Positions 34,799-43,916 are shown, numbered from the stretch's first letter. The stretch: 64,000 bases of DNA from Desulforhopalus singaporensis (GCF_900104445.1 NZ_FNJI01000004.1:62001-126000); one strand, 5' to 3'. Program-made: numbers and translations. Notes: a model not told the origin generated them from the letters alone.

Positions 34799-37243
34799 AT
34801 GGCCGAAGAACCGACTGTACTGACCCCTGACGGCATAGAATCGCCTGGTGACGACCAGGATAATCGGGAGCAATCTCAGAAATCCCTGGTTGTTTCCAAG
34901 GATCTGCTGCCGGAGAAGATAATGGTGATCCCGCTCCACGATCGTCCGATGTTCCCCAAAATGATGGGGCCCGTCATTGTCGACGACCCTGTGCTGCAAC
35001 AGGCGGTGATGAAACATGTCAACCAGAAAAAACCGCTCTATCTCGGTTTGATTCTGCTGCACCCGAAAGAAGATGGCCTTGCCCACTATGCCGAAAGCGG
35101 GGACGATTTTTTCAAGGTGGGGGTCGTCACAAGGGTTATCCAGGTATCGCCCTTCAAGCCCGGCGAGCCGTTGCAGGTATTGGTGCAGGCTCTGGAAAGG
35201 TTTGATGTGGTGTCAATAGTGAAAACTGACCTGGGATTTGGTGCCGAAGTCAAGTACTGGTATGAGTCGATACGGGAAAATACCGAGGAGTTCAAGGCGT
35301 ATTCCGTGGCGATCATCGACTGCATCAAGGAACTGGTGAATCTGAACCCGCTGTTCAAGGAGGGGCTGAGCCTGCTTATTGAGCGGATCAATCTCAGCGA
35401 TCCCGGGTCACTTGGTGATTTTGCGGCCTCCATGACTACCTCTTCCGGGGTCGAGATTCAGAAGATTCTCGAGACCGTCGATGTGCGCAAGCGTCTGGAG
35501 CTGGTTCTTATCCTGTTGAAAAATGAGGTGGAAATCTCAAAACTCAAGGCAAAAATTTCCAAGCGGATCGAAGAGCAGCTGTCGAAGCAGCAGCGGGAAT
35601 TTTTCCTTAAGCAGCAACTGCAGGAGATCAAAAAGGAGCTTGGCCTGGCCAAGGACGACACCCAGGCCGAGATTGAAAAGTTTCAGGACCGGGTTAAAAA
35701 GCTTGTCTTGTCGGAGGAGGCCCGGGAAAAGGTAGAAGAAGAAATTGAAAAGCTGAAGCTTCTCGGATCGTCGTCGCCCGAGTTCAACGTTACCAGGACC
35801 TATCTCGACTGGCTGACCATTCTGCCGTGGGGGGTCTACTCCAAGGACAGTTATAACCGTAAAAAGGCGCAGAAAATCCTCGACCGTGACCACTACGGCC
35901 TCGACGACGTGAAAACACGCATCCTGGAGCTTATATCCGTCGGTGTGATCAAGGGCGACTTATCGGGTACGATCCTGCTGCTGCAGGGGCCTCCAGGGGT
36001 GGGCAAGACGTCGATAGGCCGGTCGGTCGCCGACAGTCTCGGTCGGGAATTTTTTCGTTTTTCCCTCGGAGGGATGCGTGACGAAGCAGAGATTAAGGGA
36101 CATCGCAGAACGTATATCGGGGCAATGCCGGGCAAGTTTATTCAGGCGATCAAGACGTGTAAAACGGCAAACCCGGTTATCATGCTGGATGAGGTCGACA
36201 AGATCGGCGCCAGTTTTCAGGGCGATCCGGCATCGGCGCTCCTGGAGGTCCTGGATCCTGAACAGAACAGGGATTTTCTCGACCACTACCTCGACGTCCG
36301 CTTTGATCTGTCCAAGATCTTTTTCATCTGCACCGCCAATCAGCTCGACACCATTCCCGGCCCGCTGATGGACCGGATGGAGGTGATTCAGCTGCCGGGG
36401 TATATTCTTGAGGAAAAAGTAGAGATCGCAAGGCGCCACCTGCTGCCCAGGCAGTTGAAGGCACATGGACTTACCGCCGGACAGGTCAACCTGTCAAAGA
36501 CCGTTATTGCCGAGATTATCGACGGCTACGCGCGCGAGGCTGGGGTCAGGGGAGTTGAAAACTGTATCAAGAAGATCCTCAGAAAAAGCGTCAGCAAGAT
36601 AATTGATAACCCCGAAGAGAAGGTCCGGATCAAGAAGGGCGATCTGAAGGATCTGCTCGGCAAGAGGTTTTTCAGTGAAGATTACGCCTATAAAAAACCG
36701 ATGGTCGGGGTGATCACCGGGCTGGCCTATACCACCATGGGAGGGGCCACCCTGCATATAGAGGCCGTCCCCATCCCCACCGGACAGCCGGGGTTCAAAC
36801 AGACCGGGCAACTGGGCAAGGTCATGGTTGAATCGTCTGAAATCGCTTATAGTTATATTCGATCATTGATGCGGGATGACGACAAGGTAATCGAGTTTTT
36901 CAAAAATAATCTGGTTCATCTCCACGTCCCGGCCGGGGCAACCCCGAAGGACGGTCCTTCGGCGGGGATAACCATGGCCTCGGCACTGTATTCACTGGTC
37001 ACCGCACAACCGATCCGGAAACATATCGCCATGACGGGGGAGTTGACCCTGTCGGGGCTGGTCATGCCCATCGGCGGGGTAAAGGAGAAGATGATCGCCG
37101 CCAAGAGAGCCGGAATCCAGGAGGTGTTGCTGCCAAAAGACAACCAGGAGGATTTCGAACTCTTGGCCGACCATATCAAGGAGGGGATCTCGGCCCACTT
37201 TGTTTCCCGTTTTGATGAGGTGCGGCGAATCTGTTTCAAATAA
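34799..37243 (+). CDS. lon: ATP-dependent protease Lon (canonical)
   Basis: 814 residues from ATG 34799, preceded by AAGGAGGAAG. It has the full Lon layout: an N-terminal substrate domain (about 35-240, [20 protein letters not shown]), a coiled-coil linker, AAA+ with Walker [10 protein letters not shown] (about 397-405) and MLDEVDKIG, and a protease domain with catalytic Ser in KDGPSAG (about residue 721) and Lys in KEK about 43 residues later. It degrades misfolded and regulatory proteins. It makes the receiver-Lon fusion at 8553 a second, specialised copy. No heat-shock motif was identified upstream. Confidence 0.96.
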   Translation: MAEEPTVLTPDGIESPGDDQDNREQSQKSLVVSKDLLPEKIMVIPLHDRPMFPKMMGPVIVDDPVLQQAVMKHVNQKKPLYLGLILLHPKEDGLAHYAESGDDFFKVGVVTRVIQVSPFKPGEPLQVLVQALERFDVVSIVKTDLGFGAEVKYWYESIRENTEEFKAYSVAIIDCIKELVNLNPLFKEGLSLLIERINLSDPGSLGDFAASMTTSSGVEIQKILETVDVRKRLELVLILLKNEVEISKLKAKISKRIEEQLSKQQREFFLKQQLQEIKKELGLAKDDTQAEIEKFQDRVKKLVLSEEAREKVEEEIEKLKLLGSSSPEFNVTRTYLDWLTILPWGVYSKDSYNRKKAQKILDRDHYGLDDVKTRILELISVGVIKGDLSGTILLLQGPPGVGKTSIGRSVADSLGREFFRFSLGGMRDEAEIKGHRRTYIGAMPGKFIQAIKTCKTANPVIMLDEVDKIGASFQGDPASALLEVLDPEQNRDFLDHYLDVRFDLSKIFFICTANQLDTIPGPLMDRMEVIQLPGYILEEKVEIARRHLLPRQLKAHGLTAGQVNLSKTVIAEIIDGYAREAGVRGVENCIKKILRKSVSKIIDNPEEKVRIKKGDLKDLLGKRFFSEDYAYKKPMVGVITGLAYTTMGGATLHIEAVPIPTGQPGFKQTGQLGKVMVESSEIAYSYIRSLMRDDDKVIEFFKNNLVHLHVPAGATPKDGPSAGITMASALYSLVTAQPIRKHIAMTGELTLSGLVMPIGGVKEKMIAAKRAGIQEVLLPKDNQEDFELLADHIKEGISAHFVSRFDEVRRICFK

Positions 37244-37341
37244 TCGCTGAAATTTTGGCGACTGAAATATCTTGCCGGCATTGACTTTCCTGCCGGCAAG
37301 ACATCCGTGTCTATTAAACAAAACATAGGCCAGACAGACCT

Positions 37342-37371
37342 GTCCCCCCAGACTCGACACTCTGGGGGGAC
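37342..37371. repeat. GC-rich hairpin after lon
   Basis: GTCCCCCCAGA (37342-37352) pairs perfectly with TCTGGGGGGAC (37361-37371) around an eight-base loop. It lies between the convergent lon and DUF3147 genes. No T-run follows, so it may aid termination or 3'-end stability in either direction. Confidence 0.5.
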
Positions 37372-37465
37372 CTGAAACGCTGTTGTCCATGGACGCCTCA
37401 ATGGGGCTCAATCACGGGTTGCTGCAGGTCTCTGTTGAAGCTTTGATGCTTTTTTCCGGGGGCTG

Positions 37466-37816
37466 CTACAACTGGACACCATAATAGTGCAAAATCGCAA
37501 CAAGTCCCCAGTAACAGCAGGCGGTTACTGATGTTGCAATCACCAGGCTCAAATAAAAATTGACGCCCATGCCAAGCAATAGCGGCAAGGCGATAAAGAA
37601 TGTCAGCGACGGCAGTACCAGCCAGAAAATACTTTTTGCAAGCGAGGTTACCAGCGTGACATTGCCGGTGTCCTGGTAGAGCCACACCAACGCAAGCAGT
37701 GAAACGGTGGGAACAGATGCCAAGATCGCGGCAAGAAAAGTGTTGCGCTTGCCAACTTCTGAGATTATGACCACCAGTCCTGCGGTAACCACAATTTTGG
37801 TGAGATAATAGATCAA
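37466..37816 (-). CDS. DUF3147 family small membrane protein
   Basis: 116 residues with four hydrophobic helices: IVVTAGLVVIISEVGK, ILASVPTVSLLALVWL, LPSLTFFIALPLLLGMG and LVIATSVTACCYWGLVAIL. Length and pattern match DUF3147, a family of unknown function. The start is TTG 37816 (reads MIYYLTKIVV). It converges on lon and diverges from the DUF554 gene. Confidence 0.75.
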   Translation of the reverse strand: MIYYLTKIVVTAGLVVIISEVGKRNTFLAAILASVPTVSLLALVWLYQDTGNVTLVTSLAKSIFWLVLPSLTFFIALPLLLGMGVNFYLSLVIATSVTACCYWGLVAILHYYGVQL

Positions 37817-37967
37817 CGGCAGCCTCTGGGGTTGTTGTGAATGAAAAATATCTTGATGTTAAGCAATTGAGTCAGTGACTCGGCGCAGCACAGGTGGTAT
37901 AGAGTTTCAACTCTTTTCACGTTTTTTCTTTATAAAACCACAATTATGGCCGTCAATACAAGAAATC

Positions 37968-38663
37968 ATGCTCGGTACAGTCGTAAATAGTGTTGCAATT
38001 ATTATCGGAAGTCTGCTTGGATTGTTTTTCAGCCGTTCCTTTCCCGATAATTACAAGGAGATCATCATGAGCGGGGTGGGCCTGTCGGTGGTGCTTATCG
38101 GGATTAAAAGCGCCGTCTCCTCCGACAGTCTGATGGTGGTGATTTTTTCGGTTATAATCGGCGCGGTCATCGGTGAAGGCTTGAAGATCGAAAAACGGCT
38201 GGAGCGTCTGGGGGCTTTTTTGGAGGAAAAAGTTGCCAGGAAATCATCGGATACAAGTTCTTTTGCCCGGGGATTCGTCACCGCAAGCCTGGTATTCTGT
38301 GTGGGGTCCATGGCGATTGTCGGTTCCCTTGAGAGCGGCCTTACCGGCAATCACCAGACGCTTTTTGCCAAATCGATCCTGGACGGCGTGATTTCGATTA
38401 TTTTTGCCTCCGCCATGGGGGTGGGGGTGATGTTTTCAAGTGCGGCCGTTTTTCTTTACCAGGGACTGATCACCGTCACCGCAGGGCTCATGAAAAATCT
38501 TCTGGTGCCCGAGACCGTAACGCAGATGACCTCGGTGGGCGGTCTGCTTATCATGGCGATCGGCCTGAATATGCTCAAGGTCACAGCGATCAGGGTTGGC
38601 AACCTGCTCCCCGGGGTGTTTTTGCCGATAATTTACTATATGGGGCTGCTGGTCGTCGGCTGA
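37968..38663 (+). CDS. DUF554 family membrane protein (YdfK/YqgA-like)
   Basis: 231 residues from ATG 37968 (MLGTVVNSVAIIIGSLLGLF); the frame continues upstream to 37875, but those residues are unlike the family. The repeated glycine-rich helices (GVGLSVVLIGIKSAV, FASAMGVGVMFSSAAVFLYQ, GGLLIMAIGLNMLKVT) fit DUF554, proposed to be a transporter. No substrate is known. It ends eight bases before the convergent DUF808 gene. Confidence 0.87.
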   Translation: MLGTVVNSVAIIIGSLLGLFFSRSFPDNYKEIIMSGVGLSVVLIGIKSAVSSDSLMVVIFSVIIGAVIGEGLKIEKRLERLGAFLEEKVARKSSDTSSFARGFVTASLVFCVGSMAIVGSLESGLTGNHQTLFAKSILDGVISIIFASAMGVGVMFSSAAVFLYQGLITVTAGLMKNLLVPETVTQMTSVGGLLIMAIGLNMLKVTAIRVGNLLPGVFLPIIYYMGLLVVG

Positions 38664-38670
38664 AATGGTC

Positions 38671-39537
38671 TTAACGGAATCTTGTAATGAGCTGCCGGAT
38701 GGCAAGCAGTATCGTGCCGACAACAAGACCTGTCATGAAATCCGCTGCCGGTGAGGGCAGCGAGCCGAGAAGGTGATGGAGCCGATCGATATTATGGGTG
38801 AACATTCCGCCGCCCACGAGAATCATTGCCACGGTGCCGACAACCCCCAGCAACCGTATGACAACCGGCAGGGATGTCACCAGTAATCTGCCGCTGGCCG
38901 CCGTCACCTGTCGTACCACCCCCGTCGATCGATGTGCCAGCCTTATGAGAAAAAAACCGACGTCGTCCATCCTGACAATCAGGGCCACCAAACCGTAAAC
39001 CCCTATTGTCGCAAGTGCAGCAATAAGGCTGACCACCAGTAGCTGCAGCGCGGGCGGGTGGCCGATAACCGTTCCCAGGGTGATTACGACTATTTCTATG
39101 GAAAGGATGAAGTCGGTGCGGATCGCCGACCGTATCTTGAGTTTTTCGCTTTCCTGCTGGTTTAGCGGTTCTGACACTGGCTCCTCGTGGGGTTGGCTGG
39201 ACCGGCAGCACAGCACGTGGTGGATCTTTTCCACTCCCTCGTAGCTCAGGTAGGTGCCCCCGGCAATAAGGATCGGTACGATAAGCCAGGGGAGATAAGC
39301 GCTCAACAGGAACGCCAGCGGAAGAATTATCAGTTTATTGACAAATGACCCCTTGGTGATGGCCCACAGCACCGGTAACTCCCGGGATGCCCGAAATCCG
39401 GTGGCCTTTTCGGCGTTAACCGCCAGGTCGTCTCCCAGCAGACCGGCGGTTTTTCTGGCCGCCACCTTGCTGATTGCAGCTGCATCGTCAAGCAGCAGGG
39501 CTATGTCGTCGAGGATAGCGAAGAGTCCTCCGGTCAT
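38671..39537 (-). CDS. DUF808 family membrane protein (YedI-like)
   Basis: 288 residues. The family N-terminus GGLFAILDDIALLLDDAAAISKVAARKTAGLLGDDL in outline is present, followed by LPVLWAITKGSFVNK, EGVEKIHHVL and RTDFILSIEIVVITLGTV, all characteristic of DUF808. About six to eight helices. Role unknown, possibly a transporter. The ATG overlaps by four bases the stop of an open leftward frame (39534-39878). Confidence 0.87.
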   Translation of the reverse strand: MTGGLFAILDDIALLLDDAAAISKVAARKTAGLLGDDLAVNAEKATGFRASRELPVLWAITKGSFVNKLIILPLAFLLSAYLPWLIVPILIAGGTYLSYEGVEKIHHVLCCRSSQPHEEPVSEPLNQQESEKLKIRSAIRTDFILSIEIVVITLGTVIGHPPALQLLVVSLIAALATIGVYGLVALIVRMDDVGFFLIRLAHRSTGVVRQVTAASGRLLVTSLPVVIRLLGVVGTVAMILVGGGMFTHNIDRLHHLLGSLPSPAADFMTGLVVGTILLAIRQLITRFR

Positions 39538-39878
39538 TGGCTTTCCCTCTGGTAAAAATTAAAGTATTTCGAGTCATTATACACCTGTTTGTAAAATTTT
39601 TCACTGACGATCGACGTTGTGTCAGGCTTTTTCGGATAGGGGCGAATGCGGCTGTCGAGACGTATCCAGTATACCCGGGTTGTAAATTCGTAGCTGGGGT
39701 AATTGGGCGGTTTGCCGGGATCGAAAATGAACGGATAGAAAAACAGAGAAAAACGTAAAATGGATAAACCAAAAGCGGCTTTCGTTGCTGGTAAAGAGGG
39801 AAAACCGCCCTGGTCCGTGCGATAGTCACCACGGTTGGCGGCAAGGCAAATGTGGTGACCAGCGGGACGATCGTCTTT
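39534..39878 (-). other. Open frame of 114 codons, possible gene fragment without a standard start
   Basis: After a TAA at 39879-39881 on the minus strand the frame stays open to a TGA that overlaps the DUF808 ATG as ATGA. The last 60 residues read like protein: FDPGKPPNYPSYEFTTRVYW, RPYPKKPDTTSIVSEKFYKQ and a Tyr/Asn/Phe-rich end NDSKYFNFYQRESQ. There is no ATG, GTG or TTG in frame. It could be a decayed gene, a frameshifted one or chance. Other frames here (39488-39844, 39537-39758) look worse. Confidence 0.3.
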
Positions 39879-39928
39879 TTACAGCCCCATTGGCAGGGGC
39901 GGCCAGATGTGTGCGAGAGGCGCGGGTA

Positions 39929-40126
39929 TCACGCCGCCAGTTTTTCTTTGACGGCAAACTCCTCCACCGTCCGTTCGCTGATTTCCCAGCTGACGCCCCG
40001 GCGATTGCCGGACATGGTGACATATGTCCGGGCTTCTTCTATGGTGGTAAATATCCTGTCCAGCTTGCCGTTGCCGCATGCTCCGCATTGCATTGGGTCA
40101 AATCTCATGACCACAAATACCTTCAT
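39929..40126 (-). CDS. Small cytoplasmic protein of unknown function
   Basis: 65 residues with an excellent ribosome site (AGGAGGT) before ATG 40126. It contains CGACG near residue 14-18, and a mixed helix/strand pattern (IFTTIEEARTYV, VSWEISERTVEEFAVKEKL). There is no family that I recognise. It diverges from the ECF sigma gene, sharing a short AT-rich promoter region. Confidence 0.6.
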   Translation of the reverse strand: MKVFVVMRFDPMQCGACGNGKLDRIFTTIEEARTYVTMSGNRRGVSWEISERTVEEFAVKEKLAA

Positions 40127-40155
40127 ACCAGCACCTCCTGTTGAATAATATGATT

Positions 40156-40179
40156 ATTACATATAATATAACATGTAAT
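40156..40179. promoter_or_regulatory. AT-rich dyad between divergent small-protein and ECF-sigma genes
   Basis: ATTACAT (40156-40162) and ATGTAAT (40173-40179) form a 7-base inverted repeat with a ten-base AT spacer, about 90 bases before the sigma-factor start and 30 bases from the small gene. An operator or promoter role is inferred. Confidence 0.35.
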
Positions 40180-40266
40180 GCTGGGCGCTGCAATACCCAA
40201 GACGGTCTGTGCACGCAGGCGCGTATTGTGAACAAATAATCCTGTTTTGTTGGAGTCCTGGGAAAA

Positions 40267-40842
40267 ATGTCGGCTGCGACCGGTAACCTTTTGCACTCGG
40301 ATCCGTTATATTACTATACGATGATGTTTCGGGACAGCCCCATCTTTACCGTGGACTTTTATATGTCTGAAATATACAGAGATTTTTATACCCAATACAG
40401 AAGCAGACTTTTTGGATATCTGCTCTATAAAAGCGGGGACGCCGAGGTTGCGAGGGATATCATGCAGGAGAGTTTTGCCAGGCATTATCGGCGCTACGGC
40501 AATGCGGCTGTTTCTTCTCCGGCACTTCTTTTTACCATAGCTCGCAATGCGCTGGTTGATTTTACGAGAAACGAGAAAGTATTTCTCCGCATAGATAAAA
40601 TTCCGGTGCTATCGACAGCTGACGAGGAATCGAATTTTATCGCCAGGGAGTCTGTTGCCCGGATTCATCAAGCTCTTGAAAGATTACCGGAACAGGACAG
40701 GGACATCCTGGTCCTGGCAGTTAACGGGATCGCGTATAAAGAAATTGCCACCATCCTGGACCTGAGTCTTGCAAGTGTCAAGGTCCGGGTACACCGGGCC
40801 AGGCGGCGGCTTCGAAATATTCTTGCCGGGGAGGCGAAGTGA
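40267..40842 (+). CDS. ECF-type RNA polymerase sigma factor
   Basis: 191 residues. Region 2 is SEIYRDFYTQYRSRLFGYLLY through DFTRNE, with the ARDIMQESFARHYRR segment. Region 4 is ERLPEQDRDILVLAVNGIAY-type followed by the helix-turn-helix KEIATILDLSLASVKVRVHR. The N-terminal 30 residues before SEIYRD are not typical, so ATG 40363 is a possible alternative start. The stop overlaps the start of the anti-sigma-like gene (TGATG), the usual sigma/anti-sigma pairing. It should direct transcription of its own operon and unknown targets. Confidence 0.92.
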   Translation: MSAATGNLLHSDPLYYYTMMFRDSPIFTVDFYMSEIYRDFYTQYRSRLFGYLLYKSGDAEVARDIMQESFARHYRRYGNAAVSSPALLFTIARNALVDFTRNEKVFLRIDKIPVLSTADEESNFIARESVARIHQALERLPEQDRDILVLAVNGIAYKEIATILDLSLASVKVRVHRARRRLRNILAGEAK

Positions 40843-41420
40843 TGGATCGTTTAATAAGCATGTATATCGATGATGAATTGTCTCTGGATGAAAAAGTCAC
40901 ATTCGTGGAAAATGTTCATGCCAGCGGAGCGTATTTTAACGATACTGTCGCCTTGCTCAGCCAGGAGAAGCAGCTGAAGGCGGTGTTCGATTGCCAGGAG
41001 CCAAAGTGTTCTCCCCCCGCTTTTAGACGCCGCCGTCTTCCCTCTGTTTTTTCCTGGGCTGCCGCCGCCGGTGTGTTCCTGATCCTGTCCTTTGTTGCCG
41101 GAATGAACATACACAATGTCAATGACACTCCCGAAGAAACGGCAATCACCAGCCAGCCCGTCCAGTATCACAGGTTTGTTATTTTTCGTGAAGGAGTTGA
41201 CAGGGTTGACATTTCCGGTAGCTTCACCGATTGGCAGAGAGTGCCGTTGCTCCCCGTCGGCTCCTATGGCTACTGGGAGGTGCAGCTGCAGGTGCCATAC
41301 GGAGAACACAGGTATTCCTTCATTGTTGACGGTGACAAATATATTCCTGATCCAACGGTACCGGCGAAGGAGGCGGACGACTTCGGTGCGATGAACTCAG
41401 TTATCGACGTGAAAGCATAG
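40842..41420 (+). CDS. Anti-sigma-like membrane protein with extracytoplasmic CBM48/E-set domain
   Basis: 192 residues. Residues 1-55 (MDRLISMYIDDELSLDEKVT) are a short helical anti-sigma-like domain, without the zinc HxxxCxxC motif. A single membrane helix (about 68-88, AAAAGVFLILSFVAGMNI) leads to an outer domain (about 105-190) that reads like a glycogen-binding or isoamylase-N E-set fold: VDISGSFTDWQRVPL, GYWEVQLQVPYGEHRYSFIVDG-like and PDPTVPAKEADDFGAMNSV. I infer that the outer domain senses a sugar polymer or a partner protein. ATG 40842 overlaps the sigma stop. Confidence 0.82.
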   Translation: MDRLISMYIDDELSLDEKVTFVENVHASGAYFNDTVALLSQEKQLKAVFDCQEPKCSPPAFRRRRLPSVFSWAAAAGVFLILSFVAGMNIHNVNDTPEETAITSQPVQYHRFVIFREGVDRVDISGSFTDWQRVPLLPVGSYGYWEVQLQVPYGEHRYSFIVDGDKYIPDPTVPAKEADDFGAMNSVIDVKA

Positions 41421-41577
41421 CGCTAAGCCGTTATAAACCTTTTTTCGTGCAGCTGTTTTCAGTATCTTGGTTCATGGGGGGAACGTTTTGTCGGGTGTCG
41501 CGTTGTGGAGAACAGGTAGGTATGGATCAGTGGCCGGGTGGTCATGGCTCAAACAGAAAAAATATGCAAAGAAAACG

Positions 41578-42498
41578 ATGATGAAAATACTATCTCTTGT
41601 AACCGGATGCATCCTTCTTGTCACAGCTCTTTGTAACCCGGCGTATTCATCAGACAGTGTCCCCGACCAGCACCGGGTGAAAACAGAGAAGATTAGGCCA
41701 GTGCCGGGAGGTGGCGATATTTCACCTGCCCTTCTTCAGAGAATGAACAGGTACCGGTTTACCCATGCCAATATAAAGAGGATACAAACCATCCTCCACG
41801 ACATGAATAATCGGAGACTGCCGGCAACCCCGGTTGAAAACAAGGTGAACGAGGGTATTGCCAAGAATATTGACCAACGAAGGATTGTCCAAGCGGTCGA
41901 GCGGATAAGGGACCGGTACCAGAGAGCTTACCGCCAGGCTCGCCGACTGAGTGGAGATGAATCCCGTATCCGCCAGTTGGGAGACCTGATAGCCGGAGCG
42001 TACATTGCCGGCTTGCAGGAAAAGGAGTGCGAACGGATAGTGTCGCAACTCAGGTCGATAAACCGCGCTTTGAGCCCGGAAGAGCGGTACCGTCTGGCCG
42101 AAGAAACGATGACCGCGGCACGCAGTATGGCGCGTCGGACAGTCAGGTCCCGGACAGCAGCCGACCTGTTGGTCAAGGCCTTGAAACATTCCTACCGTTC
42201 GGGTGACATGGGTCAACTGAGGCATCAATTTGAAAACAGGGCGAGATTTGTCGAAGCGGAAAGAGCTGTCAAAGAGCTATCTGGAGAAATCGGCGGTGGT
42301 GGCTCCATTGGCAAAGCACAAAGCGGTGTCGGTGCAAAGAAATTAAGTGACGCAGACAGCTCCAGGGGTGATCGGGACCAGGCGGGAGGATCGTCTGGCA
42401 GCGGCTCAAACGGCTCAGGTGGCCATGGCGGTTCGGGAGGCTCAGGTGGCGGTTCCGGTGGCGGCTCAGGTGGTGGTTCCGGCGGAGGGCACAAGTAG
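41578..42498 (+). CDS. Secreted protein with C-terminal Gly/Ser-rich tail
   Basis: 306 residues from ATG 41578; frame open upstream. A signal peptide (ILSLVTGCILLVTALCNPAYS) precedes a long helical, Arg-rich region of about 220 residues (RIQTILHDMNNRRLP, RIRDRYQRAYRQARRL). The last 40 residues are mostly Gly and Ser with His-Lys at the end. No enzyme motif was seen. It follows the anti-sigma gene by about 160 bases and probably belongs to the ECF sigma regulon. A coiled-coil envelope role is an inference. Confidence 0.72.
   Translation: MMKILSLVTGCILLVTALCNPAYSSDSVPDQHRVKTEKIRPVPGGGDISPALLQRMNRYRFTHANIKRIQTILHDMNNRRLPATPVENKVNEGIAKNIDQRRIVQAVERIRDRYQRAYRQARRLSGDESRIRQLGDLIAGAYIAGLQEKECERIVSQLRSINRALSPEERYRLAEETMTAARSMARRTVRSRTAADLLVKALKHSYRSGDMGQLRHQFENRARFVEAERAVKELSGEIGGGGSIGKAQSGVGAKKLSDADSSRGDRDQAGGSSGSGSNGSGGHGGSGGSGGGSGGGSGGGSGGGHK
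42411..42490 (+). repeat. Glycine/serine codon repeat inside the secreted-protein gene
   Basis: Imperfect tandem units of GGC-TCA-GGT-GGC or GGT-TCC-GGT-GGC codons, giving a run of Gly-Gly-Ser units. This is low-complexity coding DNA, prone to length variation, not a CRISPR array. Confidence 0.85.
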
Positions 42499-42600
42499 GG
42501 GGGAGCGTTCCGGTAGAAGAAAATTTTCAGGATGCGATCAGTATCTGGCAAAGGTGTGGACCGGAAAATTTACCAGGCTCCGGGCTCTCTGTTTGAAACT

Positions 42601-42942
42601 CTACCGGGGTGGCTCGAAGACACAGTTTTTTTCGCCGAAGTCGTCCTGTTCCTGTAGTGGACAGGGGGGAAGATATATGTTGTCGTCAATAATGTAAAAA
42701 TAGCGAAAAGCTGTTGTTGTCGCCACTGTTATCTTCCAGAGTCCTTTCTGATTCTGAAGTTTTTGCCCGTAAAAATTGTCAAGAGAAGAGAAAAAGGTGA
42801 CCTGCCGGGCATGGGGGTTGTTGAGAACCAGCGTAATTTCCCTGCCGTTCAGGCCAGAGCGGTAGGTTGCACAGGAACAAAGGGTCATAGTCAATACCAG
42901 CAGGATCATCAGTTCCGTGAGGATTGCTTTCGGTGAAGCCAT
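42601..42942 (-). CDS. Small lipoprotein with CBM48/E-set-like domain
   Basis: 113 residues. The signal peptide ends in the lipobox LCSC, so Cys about 24 would be lipidated. The mature part reads VTFFSSLDNFYGQKLQNQ, GLWKITVATTTAFRYFYIID and DDFGEKNCVFEPP. It parallels the outer domain of the anti-sigma-like protein at 40842 (SGSFTDWQRVPL, GYWEVQLQVPYGEHRYSFIVD, DDFGAMNSV) step by step. It faces the sigma operon convergently across about 100 bases. It may compete for or present the same ligand, which is an inference. Confidence 0.75.
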   Translation of the reverse strand: MASPKAILTELMILLVLTMTLCSCATYRSGLNGREITLVLNNPHARQVTFFSSLDNFYGQKLQNQKGLWKITVATTTAFRYFYIIDDNIYLPPCPLQEQDDFGEKNCVFEPPR

Positions 42943-42970
42943 TTTTTCCTCCCCGCGCTTTGCCAGAAGG

Positions 42971-43011
42971 GTGAAAGCCTTAGATCCACCTGGCTGAGGC
43001 TTTCACCGGTT
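42971..43011 (+). terminator. Hairpin with T-run between lipoprotein and homocysteine methyltransferase genes
   Basis: GTGAAAGCCTTA (42971-42982) and TGAGGCTTTCAC (42995-43006) form a 12-base stem with one G-T pair, followed by CGGTTTTTG on the plus strand. Both neighbours read left, so it may work as the 3' structure of the methyltransferase gene. Confidence 0.45.
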
Positions 43012-43055
43012 TTTGTGACGGTTGCGCGCAGGCGACAGTCACGGTTGTCTGCATA

Positions 43056-43916
43056 TCAGCTGGCGATCTCTCTGATGAAATCGGGAGTGGTGCCGCAGCA
43101 TCCGCCGACGACCTCGACGCCGAGGGCCTTTATTTTTGCGATATTTTCGGCGAAAAACGAAGCGGTCTCGGGATATCTGATGATGTCACCTATGGATTCC
43201 GGGGCGCCCGCATTTGGCTGAATTATCACAGGGCTGTCGACGCTTTCGCGGATTTTCTGCGCCAGAGTGATCATGGTGTCGCTTGCCAGGGAACAGTTGG
43301 CCCCGACCACCGAGGCGCCGCAGTCCACCAGGCGCTTCATGCTGTCACCGGGGCTGTTGCCCATAAGGGTGAAAAAGCCCTTGGCCTTTTTCTGGAAGGT
43401 CATGGTGGCGAAAACAGGTTTTCCAGACACTTTCTTGATACCTTGCAAGGCCGCAAGGATTTCATTGAGGTCGAAGAATGTCTCGATAATAAAGAGATCG
43501 ACCCCGGCTTCTTCGAGGATGGCTGCCTGCCTGGCAAAGTGATCAACCGCCTGTTCGGGATCAAGCATTCCTGCAGGTCTGAGCATTTCTCCTAAGGGGC
43601 CGATATCACCGGCGACGAAATTGCCGGGTCCCGCCGCCCGACGGGCCGCCTCCACCCCGGATCTGTTGATCTCCCCGGCGTCCGCAGTTATTCCTGATTT
43701 TTCGAGTTTGAAGGGGGTGGCGCCAAAGGTGTTGGTGGTTGCAACATCGGCTCCGGCATCAAAATATGCACGGTGTATTTTTTCTATGGTCTCGGGCTGT
43801 TCGATGTTCCACAGCTCCGACGGTTTGCCGCCAGACAGCCCTTCAGCAAAAAGCATCGAGCCCATAGCTCCGTCAAATATCAGACCTCCGGCCGCGATTT
43901 TCTCCATCAAGTCCAT
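43056..43916 (-). CDS. Homocysteine S-methyltransferase domain protein
   Basis: 286 residues from ATG 43916, which has AGGA six bases upstream; ATG 43952 would add 12. It has the zinc ligands of the family: VVGANCSLASD and GVEVVGGCCGTTPDFI at the end. The start LIFDGAMGSMLFAEGL and TNTFGATPFKLEKSG also match. It equals the N-terminal homocysteine-binding module of cobalamin-dependent MetH, without the folate, B12 and activation domains, so it may be part of a split methionine synthase or use another methyl donor. The orphan B12 riboswitch is 15 kb away and not linked. Confidence 0.88.
   Translation of the reverse strand: MDLMEKIAAGGLIFDGAMGSMLFAEGLSGGKPSELWNIEQPETIEKIHRAYFDAGADVATTNTFGATPFKLEKSGITADAGEINRSGVEAARRAAGPGNFVAGDIGPLGEMLRPAGMLDPEQAVDHFARQAAILEEAGVDLFIIETFFDLNEILAALQGIKKVSGKPVFATMTFQKKAKGFFTLMGNSPGDSMKRLVDCGASVVGANCSLASDTMITLAQKIRESVDSPVIIQPNAGAPESIGDIIRYPETASFFAENIAKIKALGVEVVGGCCGTTPDFIREIAS

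Noticed and set aside
42411-42490. Tandem repeat that could be taken for a CRISPR-like or regulatory repeat
   Set aside because: It is in frame and encodes a Gly/Ser tail; no spacers and no cas genes.
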